Assembly: GCA_973895155.1 (NCBI GenBank)
Contig: OZ316891.1
Location: 15,500,001-15,564,000 of the forward strand
DNA length: 64,000 nt
Source of the DNA: Marsupella aquatica
Lineage: Eukaryota; Marchantiophyta
Direction: 5' to 3'
The notes beneath the pieces are model-generated. The model had not been told where the DNA came from, did not search any database, and saw only the letters and a list, made by a program, of their open reading frames with translations. Both the position numbers and the translations under genes were made by a program. Below, one piece after another: positions 50,477-62,511 of this stretch. Within the stretch, counting starts at the first letter, position 1; each line of letters starts with the position of its first letter.

Positions 50477-51485
50477 CAGGCAAAAGAAAAGCCACAAAAC
50501 TGGGAAGTTGGTAGCAGTACCTCCTGCAAACTGTGCAGTGGCACAGTCACGATTCGCGCAGAGCGATGCTTGCTGGAAGGGGGAAATCACACTCCGAATG
50601 TCGAACACTTGGAAATTCGCACGTCGTGCCCCTCGTCCGACTGAGAGATGCTCAGGACGACAGTAGATACGAGACTCCACAAGAAAAGAAAAAAAACTAA
50701 CAAATCGCACGAAAATAATAAGCATTTGTAGTTTGCATCATGTCACGATCATTTGCACTTGTGTTAAGGAGGGTTTGACTTATTTTGTTGCAACAAAGCT
50801 ACCTCAGATTTTAATCTAAGATGGTATTGGTGAGAAATCTTATTTTCACATATAGCTGCTCTTGTTACAATAAGCGCTTCAAGTACTGCCATTACAGAGG
50901 TCTCAAAAATTTCAAATACAGTACTAGATGCCCACCTTTGTTTCATTTCATGCATGTTTTCAGTTCACTTTTAGGTGCACGGAGTCTCCTAACATAATTA
51001 AAATGTAGGTAAACAGCTAATGAGAACATTTATTACCTAGATTTTCTCATCATTAGGTGTAAGATGCTCAGTTTATGTATCACAGCCCATGGGGATAGGG
51101 ATGTTGGGAGACAACCTCTAAGTCCATCTGGGCTTTGGTTTCCATAGTTGCTAGTTACTAGTTAATTTTTTGTACTACACACTAGGACTAATCAACTTGT
51201 CAATATCAAGTGCTCACTATAGGTGCATGTTACATCCAACATACATTTGCATTGCTTGGTCTCACAAAGTAAATAAGAGCATTGTTAGAAGCATTCTCAA
51301 TGCACTGACACTGTAAAGGCTTTATCCTTGGTCAAGGTTTGTAGAAAATTGAGGCTTCACAATAGGTAGCTAGTTGATCGGACTATCATGATGTCATCCT
51401 CAATAGTGACCTAGCCACCCAACGCCAATCACCAAACTTAGTACCTTTGCCTAAGTACCCTTGGTGTCCAAACGCCTACACAAAA

Positions 51486-51827
51486 CTTGACTACATTCAC
51501 ACGACATGCCCATAACCATCCAACAATCAAGTAGTCAACACATGGACACGTGGTTCACCTCCACATGAGGCTACGTCCACGGGAACACACAAGAGCTTTA
51601 GTGCACTCTAGGTTGTCCGGCCATACCAAGCATCCACAACACAAGCTCTCCCTATCTCTCCACTTACTAGCTCCGTAACAATGAGCCTGAGTTTCCAGTA
51701 TCTAAGCAAACACCGTTTGGGTATAGTGTGTGCTCAGCATGACTAACCTAACTTAGTCTGCAACTAAGGTTAACCCTAATTGCGGTACAATCGTAACTCT
51801 AGACCTATATAAGAGTTAATCCTAACA
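51486..51827 (-). mobile_element. Diverged solo LTR of the 342-bp family
   Basis: On the minus strand it starts TGTTAGGATTAACTC and shares TCTAGAGTTACGATTG, GGCTCATTGTTACGGAGCTA, GTGCACTAAAGCTCTTGTGT, GTGGAGGTGAACCACGTG and GGATGGTTATGGGCATG with the other copies. The low-coordinate end is eroded and placed by length. No matching target duplication (CAAAA against ACTCC), so it is older than the copy at 42,276. Confidence 0.8.
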
Positions 51828-53335
51828 ACTCCAAAAGGAATCACCTCTATGCCCTTAGTTGTCACTGCCAATGGGAACTGCAATACAAAGTCATGTTTGC
51901 TCCTCAGTACTACCGTCGCTCAATGGCCTTTATTGTCTACACAAGCAACCAACTTAACTGATAAGTAACCTATGTGAATCTTGGAACCTCGATCAAGACC
52001 ATTGTCTTGCCTCAAACTCAACAGTTGTTAGTAAGTAGGTCAACAGATAGAGTTTCACATGCCCTCCTAGCCTTGCCATAAGCTGAAGCTATGATCGGCA
52101 TCCATTGTTTGTCCAGAATAACCCCTCTATTAGGTGTCGCTCAGCTTCCAAGATATCAATCACTGGCTGAGCACCCTGCCTCTAGGACATGCCCATAGCC
52201 CAAATAGCTAGTTTGTCCTAAAGCTTGTCCCAAGCCTCAGGACCAGCTCCGCCCCGACTCCAATAGTTGTCTCTAGGGCTTTGACTCAACTGGGATCGTA
52301 AGGGCATAATGCACTTGGACCTCAACACCTAGGCCTACTTAGCTTTGCCTCCCCAACGCACACTCTCGTGGGAACTGGAGATGGTTTAGCTGTTGTTTCG
52401 GCATGATAGCCCTTCCAAACCGTGAGGAACAAAGGCATCCCTAGACCAACTATGATCAAGAAGATGTAGTCCTCCTTGAGAGCTTTCCAACGCACCCAAT
52501 AAATCTTCCAATGGATTTTTCATTGAGAATATATCATCATTTTCATTCGGTGTTTCCCCTCAGTAGCACGACCGCCTTGCTTCATAACTCAGGCTTGCCC
52601 CTCATATCTGCTTCTAGATATTTGCCACCCAGTACCAATGCAACTTTGGTCCCATATTTTTTGCCTCATTTGGACTCCAACCAAGCCAACTAGACACACA
52701 GCTAACTTGCTAGGTCCATAACTTTTAGTTAGATGCCAGTAAGTGAAATGCCATAGTTAGCCCGTTGTAATCGGGGTGACACGGTGCTCGTTCTCAGGGC
52801 CTTAGGGCTTGTCGCCCATCACGGATCCTGAGCGACTCTACCCAAGCGACGCCCGTACTCAAGCGCAAAGCGTCCGTTCCGCATGAACTAAACTCCTATA
52901 CACCTGGGCCCAAGAGGAGCTCTCACTCAAGCCCTCAGAATTCAGAGTCTATCAGGGGGTCCATATGGTCCACTTCAAGCCCAGCCCATCCCATGGCCGG
53001 ACCCACTCCCACCGTCAGTCGGTCCTTTGTGCTCGAGCTCAGCGTTTTGCCTTTGCTAGAGCAACATTTCCTTGCTCTCAAGTCTCCTCATGCTTAGTCC
53101 CCTTCCTGGTCATCCTGGGCCTGGACCATAAAGAGTTTGGCGTCGAAGTGGTAGGGTAGTCGAGTTCGGCGACTTTATCATGGTCAATAGCTATAGGCCT
53201 GTGAACAAAGCTCACCTCTCAACTACCATTAACAAATCCATGGAAGATGTTGGAGGATTAAAGAACTAATGTCCCTTCATTGTGATCAAGAAGTCAAACA
53301 ATCTAGAATTTTCCTAAATAAAATGATTTTACCCA

Positions 53336-53600
53336 AACCAGTATATAATCCAAACCACATAATTGATTCAAATGGATAAGAGAGAGCTCAAATGTGTCTG
53401 ATTTTGAACCTCACAAACCAGTATATCATCCAAAACACATAATTGATTCAATCAGAGCTCAAATGTGTCTTATTTTGAACCTCAAAAATTGGCCATTATA
53501 GCCCGCATCAACCTCACAAACCAGTATATCATCCAAAACACATAATTGATTCAATCAGAGCTCAAATGTCTTATTTTGAACCTCACAAAATTGGCCATTA
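53336..53600. repeat. Three-copy ~80-100-bp tandem repeat
   Basis: Units begin AACCAGTATATCATCC at about 53,336, 53,416 and 53,518, continue CACATAATTGATTCAA and TCAGAGCTCAAATG, and end TTATTTTGAACCTCA. Units two and three are nearly identical and both followed by TTGGCCATTA. Confidence 0.9.
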
Positions 53601-55306
53601 GCGGCATCAAAGAGACTCGCTAATTAAAACCAGACTGGTTTCAATCTGGCCACCTTATCATGATGTTTACCTACAAAACAAACCATCAGAACTGTGACCT
53701 ATGTTCATTGTTAACCAACCACGGCAAGTTGCCTTCCATTTAAGCATGATGAACAAGGGGACCTTAATTTGTTGAATCTTCAATTTGACTAAAAAGTAGA
53801 GTCTCGTCAACCAACTAATGATAAAATGAATAAAACTCATTTGTTTGACCGACTCAGTGCAAGTACAATGCATGGTGCACCTCACCATACACCATGCGCA
53901 GCACAAATTGATTGACCTGCCCATTGCAAGTACATTGCACACGAGTTGGGGATGTTGACCAGGTGCAGTCTGCCACCAACCCACCAGTTAGCCATTCACC
54001 TCACCCCTCATGCATTTACGGAGTTTGTGGTTGGGAATAGCACTATTAATATGAATGCTCTTACCAGCTGATGGACATGGTTGTGGTCAAATGGGAATGG
54101 AAATTTTGTAAGGTGGAGGGAAGCAGCCAGGGGAGTTCTTTACCCTCAACTCCCTGCAGGGTCCTAGATACACAAGTGAGCTCATTTATAGAAAAACAGT
54201 AGATAACAGGACCAAAGTTCTTCTACCCCAGCTAAACAGAATTCTCATAGCTGCTTTCTGGTGATTGAGCTCCCCTACAAGGTATCCTGATAAGGTCCCC
54301 TTCAAGAGTCAATGCGGAATGCGCTCCTACTGGTGTCTATCAAATCAGTTCGCTCATGAAATATGTTTGATCTGTCGTATCTAATTGTGACATTGAGTGC
54401 GCCAGCTCAACTTAACTTTCATCCGATTCCAATGCTGGAATTGGACATCACAACGACGGCTCACAACTCCACACTCAACCAAGCTTGTCCTAGCATTGCA
54501 TTGATGGGTGACATTTGTCCAGGGCATATGTGTCTGGTGCCACGATCGACAAGCAGCTACAGCGTTAGCACTTTTTCACACACTATACTGTACGGAAAAG
54601 CACCGGACTGCAGAATGCAAACGCTGACATATGGTATTAGGAATTAAAAATTAAACTAAAAATTCAATTTCCGTGTGCACTGATTCCGATATCAAGGACA
54701 CCGAAGTTATGCTATGTCGAGCCTACATATTTGGACGGAACTTGCTTCTCACTGATTGAGTCCGTTACGGACATTCATTGGGACACAACGTGTACTAGTT
54801 AGGAAAACATCTACTTCCCAATTAGCCTGATTGTGAAGCAAACACTAATGACTAAAACTCCGCGTCCTTAATTTGCACATAAATGATACCAATGGGCCTA
54901 GGTATAAGTTTGTCGTAACAATATTGCAACAGCCATGAACGATTACACTCAGATCCCGGAAACTAGTGAAAAAACGTTTTCGACTATATGCCTGTACGAG
55001 GAACATAACACACTGCTCAGAATGTGACTGCGCTCCACGTCTCACAATCTCCTTGTCATTGAACTACACTCCATGGAAAAAGTCTAGATCTACCCTACCT
55101 TCATTCCTCAAGAAGTGCATCAGCTACCTATGAAAACCCAACTAAGCCTCTTCTAGATAATTTTGTAAGGCTCCCTCTGAAAAGTAACCCTAGTCTTATT
55201 GGTGAAATAATTGATTTCCGATCTTGTTTGATAATGCAAAGGTGACAATGCCCTTTAAGAGCCTCATCTAAAAATTAGAACCCTAAAGGGCTTGAATTGC
55301 GCCAAA

Positions 55307-55430
55307 CACTACAGGAAAATTCGCCTGACAAGTAGCAGGCCTCTTTGACAACCCTCTCTGTGCTCCAACAGCGTTTTCCCCTGACGATAGGGCGTTGTCT
55401 GCAGACAAGATCAACAACAATGTGACATGA
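55307..55430 (+). mobile_element. Possible CACTA transposon terminus fragment
   Basis: Starts CACTACAGGAAAATTCGCC, which resembles the CACTACAAGAAAA ends of plant CACTA/En-Spm elements. No complementary terminus or target duplication was found, so this is weak. Confidence 0.3.
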
Positions 55431-55656
55431 CACAAAATTTAAATTTTAAAAATCAACGAAGTTACTACGTTATGAGGCTATGGAATAAAATCTCGAGTGA
55501 ATGCGGCATCTCAATGACCTGTTGTCTAAACAGAAGGATGGGTTGGCAATATTGAGAGAATTGACCTCTCGATCAAATTCAAGTTAACTTACTCAATCCT
55601 TGAGATCATAAAACTGTAAATAACAGAAACTGATACCTGGTTCAAACTTGACCAAT

Positions 55657-57773
55657 CTAGTTCCCATTGACTTCTGGAGCGACCTCGCGCTCTTCAGCAG
55701 CAGCAGCCATCAATTCATCAAAATTTTCCGACTTTGCCAGCACAATCTCGACCTGCACATCATGATCAAAATCATCACTGCTTCGAGAACATGGTGCTTG
55801 GAAGAAATGGTGTACAATCGTGGGTCCAGAAGAACGCCAAGCAACTGAATCGATTCACAGCTTCGAGGGAAAAAATCTAACTGTAGTCTTTGAGAGGCTG
55901 CCAGAATTCTTTGACCAACCACGTTAAGACAAATACCTTGGCCTTCTGAATGGGTCTGCCTCTGGCCTCGTCTCTCATGTCGATAGTCGAAGTTAAGATC
56001 CCTATACCACAGATTTCAAGCATCAGTTAAAGATGATGGATGCTCCTGCCAACTCAACATTTGGCCCTGATGGCACAAATAGATCCAACTAGCTGATGAA
56101 ATCATACCCACATCTGCCCCCACAATAGACCTTAAATTAGCAGTGTTCTCAGACAATCCCACAAGTTTCGTTACATTTTTGGCGAGGCATCTAGTTTCGG
56201 GTATTGATCTCCAAAATCTACTCCAGCCAGGGCAAAGTTGGCCACAGGAGAGTAGACCGCACTCGCGACCTTGACAGTGGCAAATGCAAAAATTCACACG
56301 ACAAAGGGCCGAGGACACAGGGGTTTAAGCCGCTTACTTCTTTCGACGGCAAGCCCGTTGTTCTTCAAGATTTCAGCAACAGTCACCACAGTGGCAATGG
56401 CTGCAATCATAAGAATCCTCCCATGTCAATGGATAAAGAAAGGGCATTAGTGAGATATTATGCACTGCAGGACTGAAATTTCCACCTTGGCAACAAGACA
56501 TCGTATCCTTTCAAAGAATCCTTCATTTTAAACAATTCACTTCCAGTTTCCGCTCCCTTATATTTAATGAACTCGTAACTCGAGTTCTCACGATAGTGCG
56601 CGCGATCCCAGTTCACAATAAGATCATTGAATAGCAGCAAAGATGAGTCAAGTCTCATGAAAACTCACCCATGCCCAAGGCTGATAGCTCTACTTCATCG
56701 TGTTGCTGCATATATCTCTGCAAAGGAGAATAAATGAAGAATCAGCATGGAAGAAAATAGTAAAGGACATACTGAAGCACAAGTATTTCAAAGTTTAGCT
56801 CGAACACGTGGACCGAGCACAATATCAGACGTTTTTATAGATTTGGAGAAAGGTTCCTTAAGTAGCATGTTCAAACTTAGAACGGGCCGGAGGGGAGGAA
56901 ATATGACCCGATAGAGCGTCAATGCGTTCGACAGCAAGTTCGGGCCAAAGGAGGGAAAGATCGGAGGGGTCGCCAAGAACATCATAGCTTCTTGGCCCAC
57001 TACAAGTGCTGTACCGGAGTTACGCGATTCCGAGCAAAACCTCGCAATAGTGAAATATACTCATTCTTTCACGGCGCCTAAAGTGGATCTGCTTTGATAA
57101 ACTCGAAAGATAAAAGGAGAGCCCTACTTCTACAGAAGTCCTTCTTTATGTTCAACTCCAAAGATTAAGTAAGGATCTTCGAGCGAGACTTCAAAAACTA
57201 AGTATCCCCATCCGAATTGGCTGCTGTGGTGGACCACCCGCAAAGAGTCTGGGAATTCTGTAAGACCCTGGCACATGCTTTGCAATATCCAATTGCATCT
57301 AACCGTAGGATAAACATAATCCGACTAGAAAGAAAGGCCCCGTAGAATTCGAGTAAATATCTGGCAAACATTTAGCAAAGCTGAGATCATTTATGAAAGT
57401 CAGTCCATTCAATAGGCTACGAAATCTTGCCCGGTACCCCACAAGAGAGCGATCCAGAGTGATACGTACGACAGCTCCTGTCCACAATCTAATCCGCGAC
57501 CGCCCAACTGTTAATATGCCCAAATCTCTCTATACTAAGACGACATTCCGTAACCAGAAAAATAGGACATGAAAACCAGAATCCTTTGAATGCATCTTGC
57601 TCCTCAAAAACCATTCGAAGACGCACCTTCGCTAGATTGACATAAAAGAAGAGCGGTTTCTTGGTGTTCGAGACTTGGATGCGATTCTTTTCGTGCGATC
57701 CGAAACCTAGTTCCAATTTGTTGGAGTCTAACTGTCCCTCGGCGCCCTCAACGGCGACCACCTCCTCCGCCAT
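55657..57773 (-). CDS. ALBA: ALBA-domain DNA/RNA-binding protein
   Basis: Small plant nucleic-acid-binding protein of the ALBA family (RNA or R-loop binding, nucleus and cytoplasm). Five exons, minus strand: 57,627-57,773; 56,669-56,717; 56,338-56,400; 55,937-56,001; 55,657-55,752. Phases agree, giving 139 aa, the usual short plant ALBA length. It starts MAEEVVAVEG (an in-frame ATG three codons upstream at 57,782 is possible). The ALBA fold is seen as NRIQVSNTKKPLFFYVNLAK, VELSALGM, IATVVTVAEILKNNGLAV, TSTIDMRDEARGRPIQKAK and VEIVLAKSENFDELMAAAAE, with a short acidic tail ending VNGN. There is no C-terminal RGG extension in frame. No damage; the neighbouring kinase is unrelated in function. 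Confidence 0.95.
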
Positions 57774-60184
57774 CTTATTCAAGTCTCAGAGAATTGACCC
57801 ACTTCCTTCGGAAATCAAAACGCAGAAACCCTAGACAGAAGAAAGGCTCGATCCCGAACGACTGGGCACCGCACGGCACGAGGGGATTCTGTATCTCTCG
57901 TTGCTCGACGTTGCTCGACGTTGCTCAAATGCTAGGGATGGAACTACACGGCCACGGTGTACATTCCTGATTCGAACGCTCTCTTGCAATCTATCAATCA
58001 GGCCAAACACACATTGGCAATCACATACAAAGCACCAAAACCAAAGCCACCAAAACCAGGAGACGGGTCCCAAAGGAGTAAAGAATGGAGAGACTCGTCG
58101 AGCAAGCACCTTAACTTAAACCCTCCTATATATTGTGGACCTTGTTGTGCATTTGCATTGAACCTTAGAAGCCTGAATGTCCATTCTTTGAATTTTAACG
58201 AAGATGAATGCCCATTCTTTGAACTACCCAGATTACCCAGATTACCCCTACATAGAGATAAATTATCCCTAAATAGAGATGAAGACAAAACAAATTTGCA
58301 AAAAAACAAATTCTATGTTATTCTTGTTCATGGTGCCCATCCCTCACTTTCAATTTTGTCTTTATTTAGAGAGACTATCAATTTTGTCCTTGATTGGAGT
58401 CAATGTCAGTTTTGTTCATCTTTGCCCCCATCAGTGTTTTTTGTTCACCCTCACTCTGAGTTTGTCCTTGATTGGAGTCACGGTCTAGAGGCTTCCGTCT
58501 AGAAGCCTAGACCCCAACTAACCTCAACTCTAGGTTGTCATTGTGATTGGCTATATATAGTAGATTATTACCACTGGCCTGAAGGACTGAGATCTGTTCA
58601 TAAATAAATCTCTAAATGGCCTGGATACCAGAGTTTTGCTCGTAAATAATGGTGAGTGGTGTTCTCTTACGGCTTCACCCCAGTTGTAATAGTGCATGTT
58701 TTTTATGTCACCTAAAGTGATAGCTTTGTCTCTAGAGCCACAATCTAGAGGCTTGAGCAACCATTGGCCCTTCAGTGTAACTTTTGATTGCGCATTGTTA
58801 GATAGATAACCCCTTGGCAGCCAGAGTTTCACTGAGTTGTTTAAAAAGCACAAATGGCCCATGATTAAGATGGCAGGAAAAGAGTACAATCTCTGAAAGG
58901 GAAGTGGAGACCAACCAAGGTAGAGAGGTTAGTTGTTTGAAAACTCTTTCTTGTTGGTGTTGATCAAGGGCTCTTCCAGAGCATAGTTTTCTCAATATTC
59001 ACTTTTCGGGCTTATTAGTCATAGCCTCGGAGTGTTAACTCAGTGTTTATTTTGGGATACCACGTGCGATCCTAGCCTAAGTAATATAAGTCCTATTTCA
59101 TAGAGAAACTCATCTAGGAAATAACTTTCTATATTTTCACTATTAATTACCTGCTTTAGCTTATAAATATATATATATATATATATGTATGTATTGGAGA
59201 ATATTCTATAAAGTTGATTTTAGAATGCATTCTTTTATCTCCTACACTTTTAAATTGTTAGCTAATTTCCGTCCAAACTACCTACTTTGGATTGCAGTGG
59301 GTCAGACTGCAAATTTTGGTAGTTGCCGCCCCCCCCCCCCCCGGAGGTCATAGTATGTCACCTCTGACTGGCCGCCCTCACTGGTCACTGCACACAACTC
59401 AAGGGGATGGGTTAACTCACATCGTCAACCTCCAACCAAGGAGCCACATGCCCACCAACAGAAATTATATTCGCCTCTAAATTCAAAGACTAGGTGTACA
59501 TAGATGAGGAATATCATGAGGGTCACAAGGTGGACACTAGGTAGATGCCCAAAATTGTGCAGCCTTAGCCCTTCTACTGAGCTTGTAGTATAACAATGTA
59601 GATATTGGGCACAAAGAGGTGATGATGACTGAAAACAGTGACAACCTGGGCAAACATTAGATGCAAAGGACTCTACAGTAAATCTTGTCAAATATCTAGT
59701 GTAGTATGTACCCAGAAAGTTCCAGTACAAGGCATAAAGTCACAGATATCTTGGTATCAAGCCCGATTGGCTCACATAAGTTGTATTTACATCAGAATCT
59801 CTTGAGTTTGGGTGAGCACTTTCTCAAATAGGAAACTCTTGTAAATGTAAACTCCCCATCGTATTATTAAGATAGTTCATTGGATCAATAGGATACTAGT
59901 GTGGTAGATATATTCTCGTGGATACTTTTTAATCACAAAAGAGTATTGAAGAGCCCCTCATCTATGTGGATTTCTGGAATACCATTGCCTTCCACGTCGA
60001 TGGGCATGATATATATTGTGTTTTGCACAGTCATTTAAGTGTGCACCTGATATTTCTTCATAGGGTTGGACCATTCTTTTGCAGCCCAAAGGAACATACT
60101 TGGGTCAAAATACTCCCATGACTCTAAGGTCTAATCCCTGCAATTGTCCATTATTTTCCCCAATCCACAGTTTGACAAAAGCCA
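57774..60184. other. Spacer upstream of ALBA, no gene
   Basis: ALBA promoter/5' UTR at the left. Contains a GTCTAGAGGCTT-type repeat (58,482-58,519), two copies of TTTGTCCTTGATTGGAGTCA (58,383 and 58,461), a TA run at 59,167-59,186 and 14 C at 59,329-59,342. Frames such as 57,957-58,502 have no domain. Confidence 0.5.
58482..58519. repeat. Dispersed imperfect palindrome, GGTCTAGAGGCTTC...CTAGAAGCCTAGACC
   Basis: An imperfect inverted repeat around GGTCTAGAGGCTTC and TAGAAGCCTAGACC followed by CCAACT. A closely similar block lies in OPT1 intron 4 at 19,640-19,680, so this is a dispersed element fragment. Confidence 0.7.
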
Positions 60185-62169
60185 TTAGAGCATCTCCAAC
60201 GGTTGCGAGGTTGGATACGCTAACGCGGTTTTGACCAAACCCCATAAGAGGGAGGGAAAAAACCAAGTCCAACAGGATGCTGCTAATGCTATCGCGCATC
60301 GCGCAAACAGGGTTTCACGTTGCGGAAATGTTAAATTGTAAATTGTGCCTCGCATAGTGCATTGATTGTATAATTTTTGGTCTCGACGGGGTTTATCCAG
60401 ATTACAATCAGACGATCGTGGAGTGGGCGTGCTCCGTTCGGAAGGAGGCCTATGCACGAAAGTCTCCAAATGCAAATTGATGAAGCGTTTCCCACCTTGA
60501 CTTGAGATTCCACTCTACAACATTGGAAATGAGGATAGCAGAGACACATTTTCCAAGCGTGCGTTCTGAAACTTGAAGTGTTGATTGGGTGATTGGGTAG
60601 GTTTCCTGTGCTCCCCCTGGCAATCTTGCAGGTGTCTCCCAACATGGCTCCAATAAATGTGTCTGCCAAAGCCAAGGGCAAGAAACAGGCCAATTTCTCG
60701 AACATTGAGATTGAGCAGATTGAGCAGTCATGGCTTGCGTGCAGCAATTGGTCAACTGTGGGAGCCCAATAGAAGCCTGATGTGTACTGGACAAAGATTG
60801 AGGCCCATTTCACAAAAGCAATGTCTGAATTCAGGAGGAAGTACCCAGGTGTTGTCAAGAACATCCCAAGGTCAATTCGCTCATTGGGATCCAAATGGAG
60901 TGAGATCAACCCTGACTGTGCCAAGTTCACTAGAGCTATGTCAACAATCATTGAGCTAAATGAGCCTGGCACAACCAAAGAGGAGCAAATGGAGAAGGCC
61001 AAGGCACTTCACCAGCAAACACACAAGAAGGGCCTGGAGTTCACTACGGATGGCGCCTGGAAAATCCTGAAGGATTCTCCAAAGTGGCAGGTTGCAACAC
61101 AATCGACAAGCATCTCAAGCCAGCCTCCAAGGCAGCGGAATAAGGTCAAGAATTCCCGAGATGCAGAGAGTGAAGGTATCGATGTGGCTGATGACGATAG
61201 CCCTACAAAAGAGAGTGCTACACTTGAGATGGTTACCGATCGTCCAATTGGTAACAAAAAAGCTAAAGAGTTGGTTGCATTGGAGAGAAAGGCAATGAAG
61301 AACAAGAGTTCATTGGTTGAATCAACGTCAACAATCGCAGCTGCATTAAATCAGAGAGCTTGAGCCATGGAGGATGTGTATGAAATCCAATTGTTTTCAG
61401 TGAACATGGGAAACCTCAATGAGCAGGCACAAAATTTCTTGAGGAAGAAGAGGGAGGTGGTCAAGTTGCAGGTCATGAAGCAACTTAAATCAGTGGAACC
61501 CTTGAGGAAGGAATCTATGTCCTTCACCAGGACAATGCCCGACCAAGAGAATGTGCCACCAAATTTCACACTCAAAGTGGGTAGTACCAATGGATTCCAT
61601 GGTGATGAAGGGGAGGACGGGGACGAAGATGGCAAAGATGGCGATCCCTAAACCCACCACCCTAAACCCTAAACTCATCCATACCAAGATGTTACCAATT
61701 TATACAGCTTCATGTAGATTTTCATTCAATGAAATAGCAAGCAATGACAAGGCACTCAATAATATGTAACTCATACCTGGGGCAATTTTGATAATTGTGT
61801 TAGCAATACAGGCGACAATACTCCACCATATTTGTATTGCAATGTGAATGTATCCACATTTGGTCCTATTTGTGAATGATTTTCAAGAACCACAATGTGT
61901 CTACCTGCCGCCAAGTGTTTGCAGCCATGAATGTCTAATCAAAATTGTGTCTATATGCACTGCAAAACTTAGTACATGGATCCTTATTGGGCGTATGTGC
62001 CGAGTGTTGTATGTTCCGATTCCTAACGCAAAAGTGGTGCTGCACACAAACGCTTCACTAGAGTGGGCCTATCTGCCAAACATTTCCATGTACTACCAAT
62101 CCCTAGAGAACTCAAAAAGTGGCCACTCCTTGTTGCACATTGGGCGTTGTATGTCAGTCCTCACGGAGA
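60185..62169 (+). mobile_element. Probable PIF/Harbinger-related element around the Myb-like ORF
   Basis: The left boundary is suggested by TTA followed by GAGCATCTCCAACGG at 60,188, a terminus often seen in plant Harbinger-type elements and MITEs, and by the associated ORF (60,644-61,651). No DDE transposase is present. The right terminus was not proven; the LTR retrotransposon starts at 62,170 right after GGAGA, a piece of the expected complement GGAGATGCTC. The class and extent are inference. Confidence 0.45.
60644..61651 (+). pseudogene. Myb/SANT-like, NAM-associated-domain protein (Harbinger ORF1 type) with two nonsense codons
   Basis: A single frame of 336 codons from ATG 60,644 to the stop ending 61,651, broken by TAG at 60,770-60,772 and TGA at 61,361-61,363. 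Reading through, it has an N-terminal Myb/trihelix-like part (IEQIEQSWLACSNWSTV, then YWTKIEAHFTKAM, IRSLGSKWSEI), the hallmark DRPIGNKKAKEL of NAM-associated C-terminal domains (PF14303), a coiled basic tail and a Glu/Asp/Gly-rich end (GDEGEDGDEDGKDGDP). Such proteins are the DNA-binding partner of PIF/Harbinger transposases or their domesticated relatives. Apart from the two stops there is no frameshift. The call rests on motif memory. Confidence 0.75.
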
Positions 62170-62511
62170 TGTTAGATATTGCTCGTCTTGTGACTCATGA
62201 GCTAACTATAGTTAAGCTAACTCGGGTTAGGACTTAGCTAATGTTAGCGGTAGTGCTGTTGTGCATATAGCCAGGGCTGATGCCAGACCCTGGTGGAACA
62301 AAGGCTCATTGTTACGGAGCTAGTTGAGAGATAGGGAGAGCTTGTGCTGTGGATGTTTGGTATGGCCGGTCGGCCTAGAGTGCAGTAAAGCTCTTGTGTG
62401 TTCCCGTGGACGTAGCCTCATGTGGAGGTGAACCACGTATCTCTCTGTGTCGACTATTGTGCGTTGGATGGTTCATGGGCTTGACATTACGAATGTCGTC
62501 TATGCTCAACA
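62170..62511 (+). mobile_element. 5' LTR of an LTR retrotransposon (342 bp)
   Basis: Starts TGTTAGATATTGCTCG and ends GTCTATGCTCAACA, immediately followed by a primer-binding site. Preceding GGAGA is the likely left half of the 5-bp target duplication; the right half is outside the window. Three solo relatives are at 36,268, 42,276 and 51,486. Confidence 0.92.

Larger units (their letters stand above)
49534..55656. other. Long gene-poor spacer between kinase and ALBA genes
   Basis: Holds kinase 5' flank, microsatellites (49,865-49,893; 50,454-50,476), an old solo LTR (51,486-51,827), the tandem repeat at 53,336-53,600 and a possible CACTA terminus near 55,307. A 12-bp inverted repeat CCATTTTGAGGA/TCCTCAAAATGG is at 50,240 and 50,323. 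Frames such as 50,086-50,514, 52,965-53,159 and 54,363-54,647 have no recognised domain. Confidence 0.5.

Noticed and set aside
52965-53159. Short frame ending GLDHKEFGVEVVG, faintly like a retroelement chromodomain tail
   Set aside because: Too short, lacks the aromatic cage residues and any adjoining integrase.
60331-61002. 223-codon minus-strand open frame
   Set aside because: Antisense shadow of the Myb-like ORF; no domain and it overlaps the conserved YWTKIEAHF region in the opposite direction.
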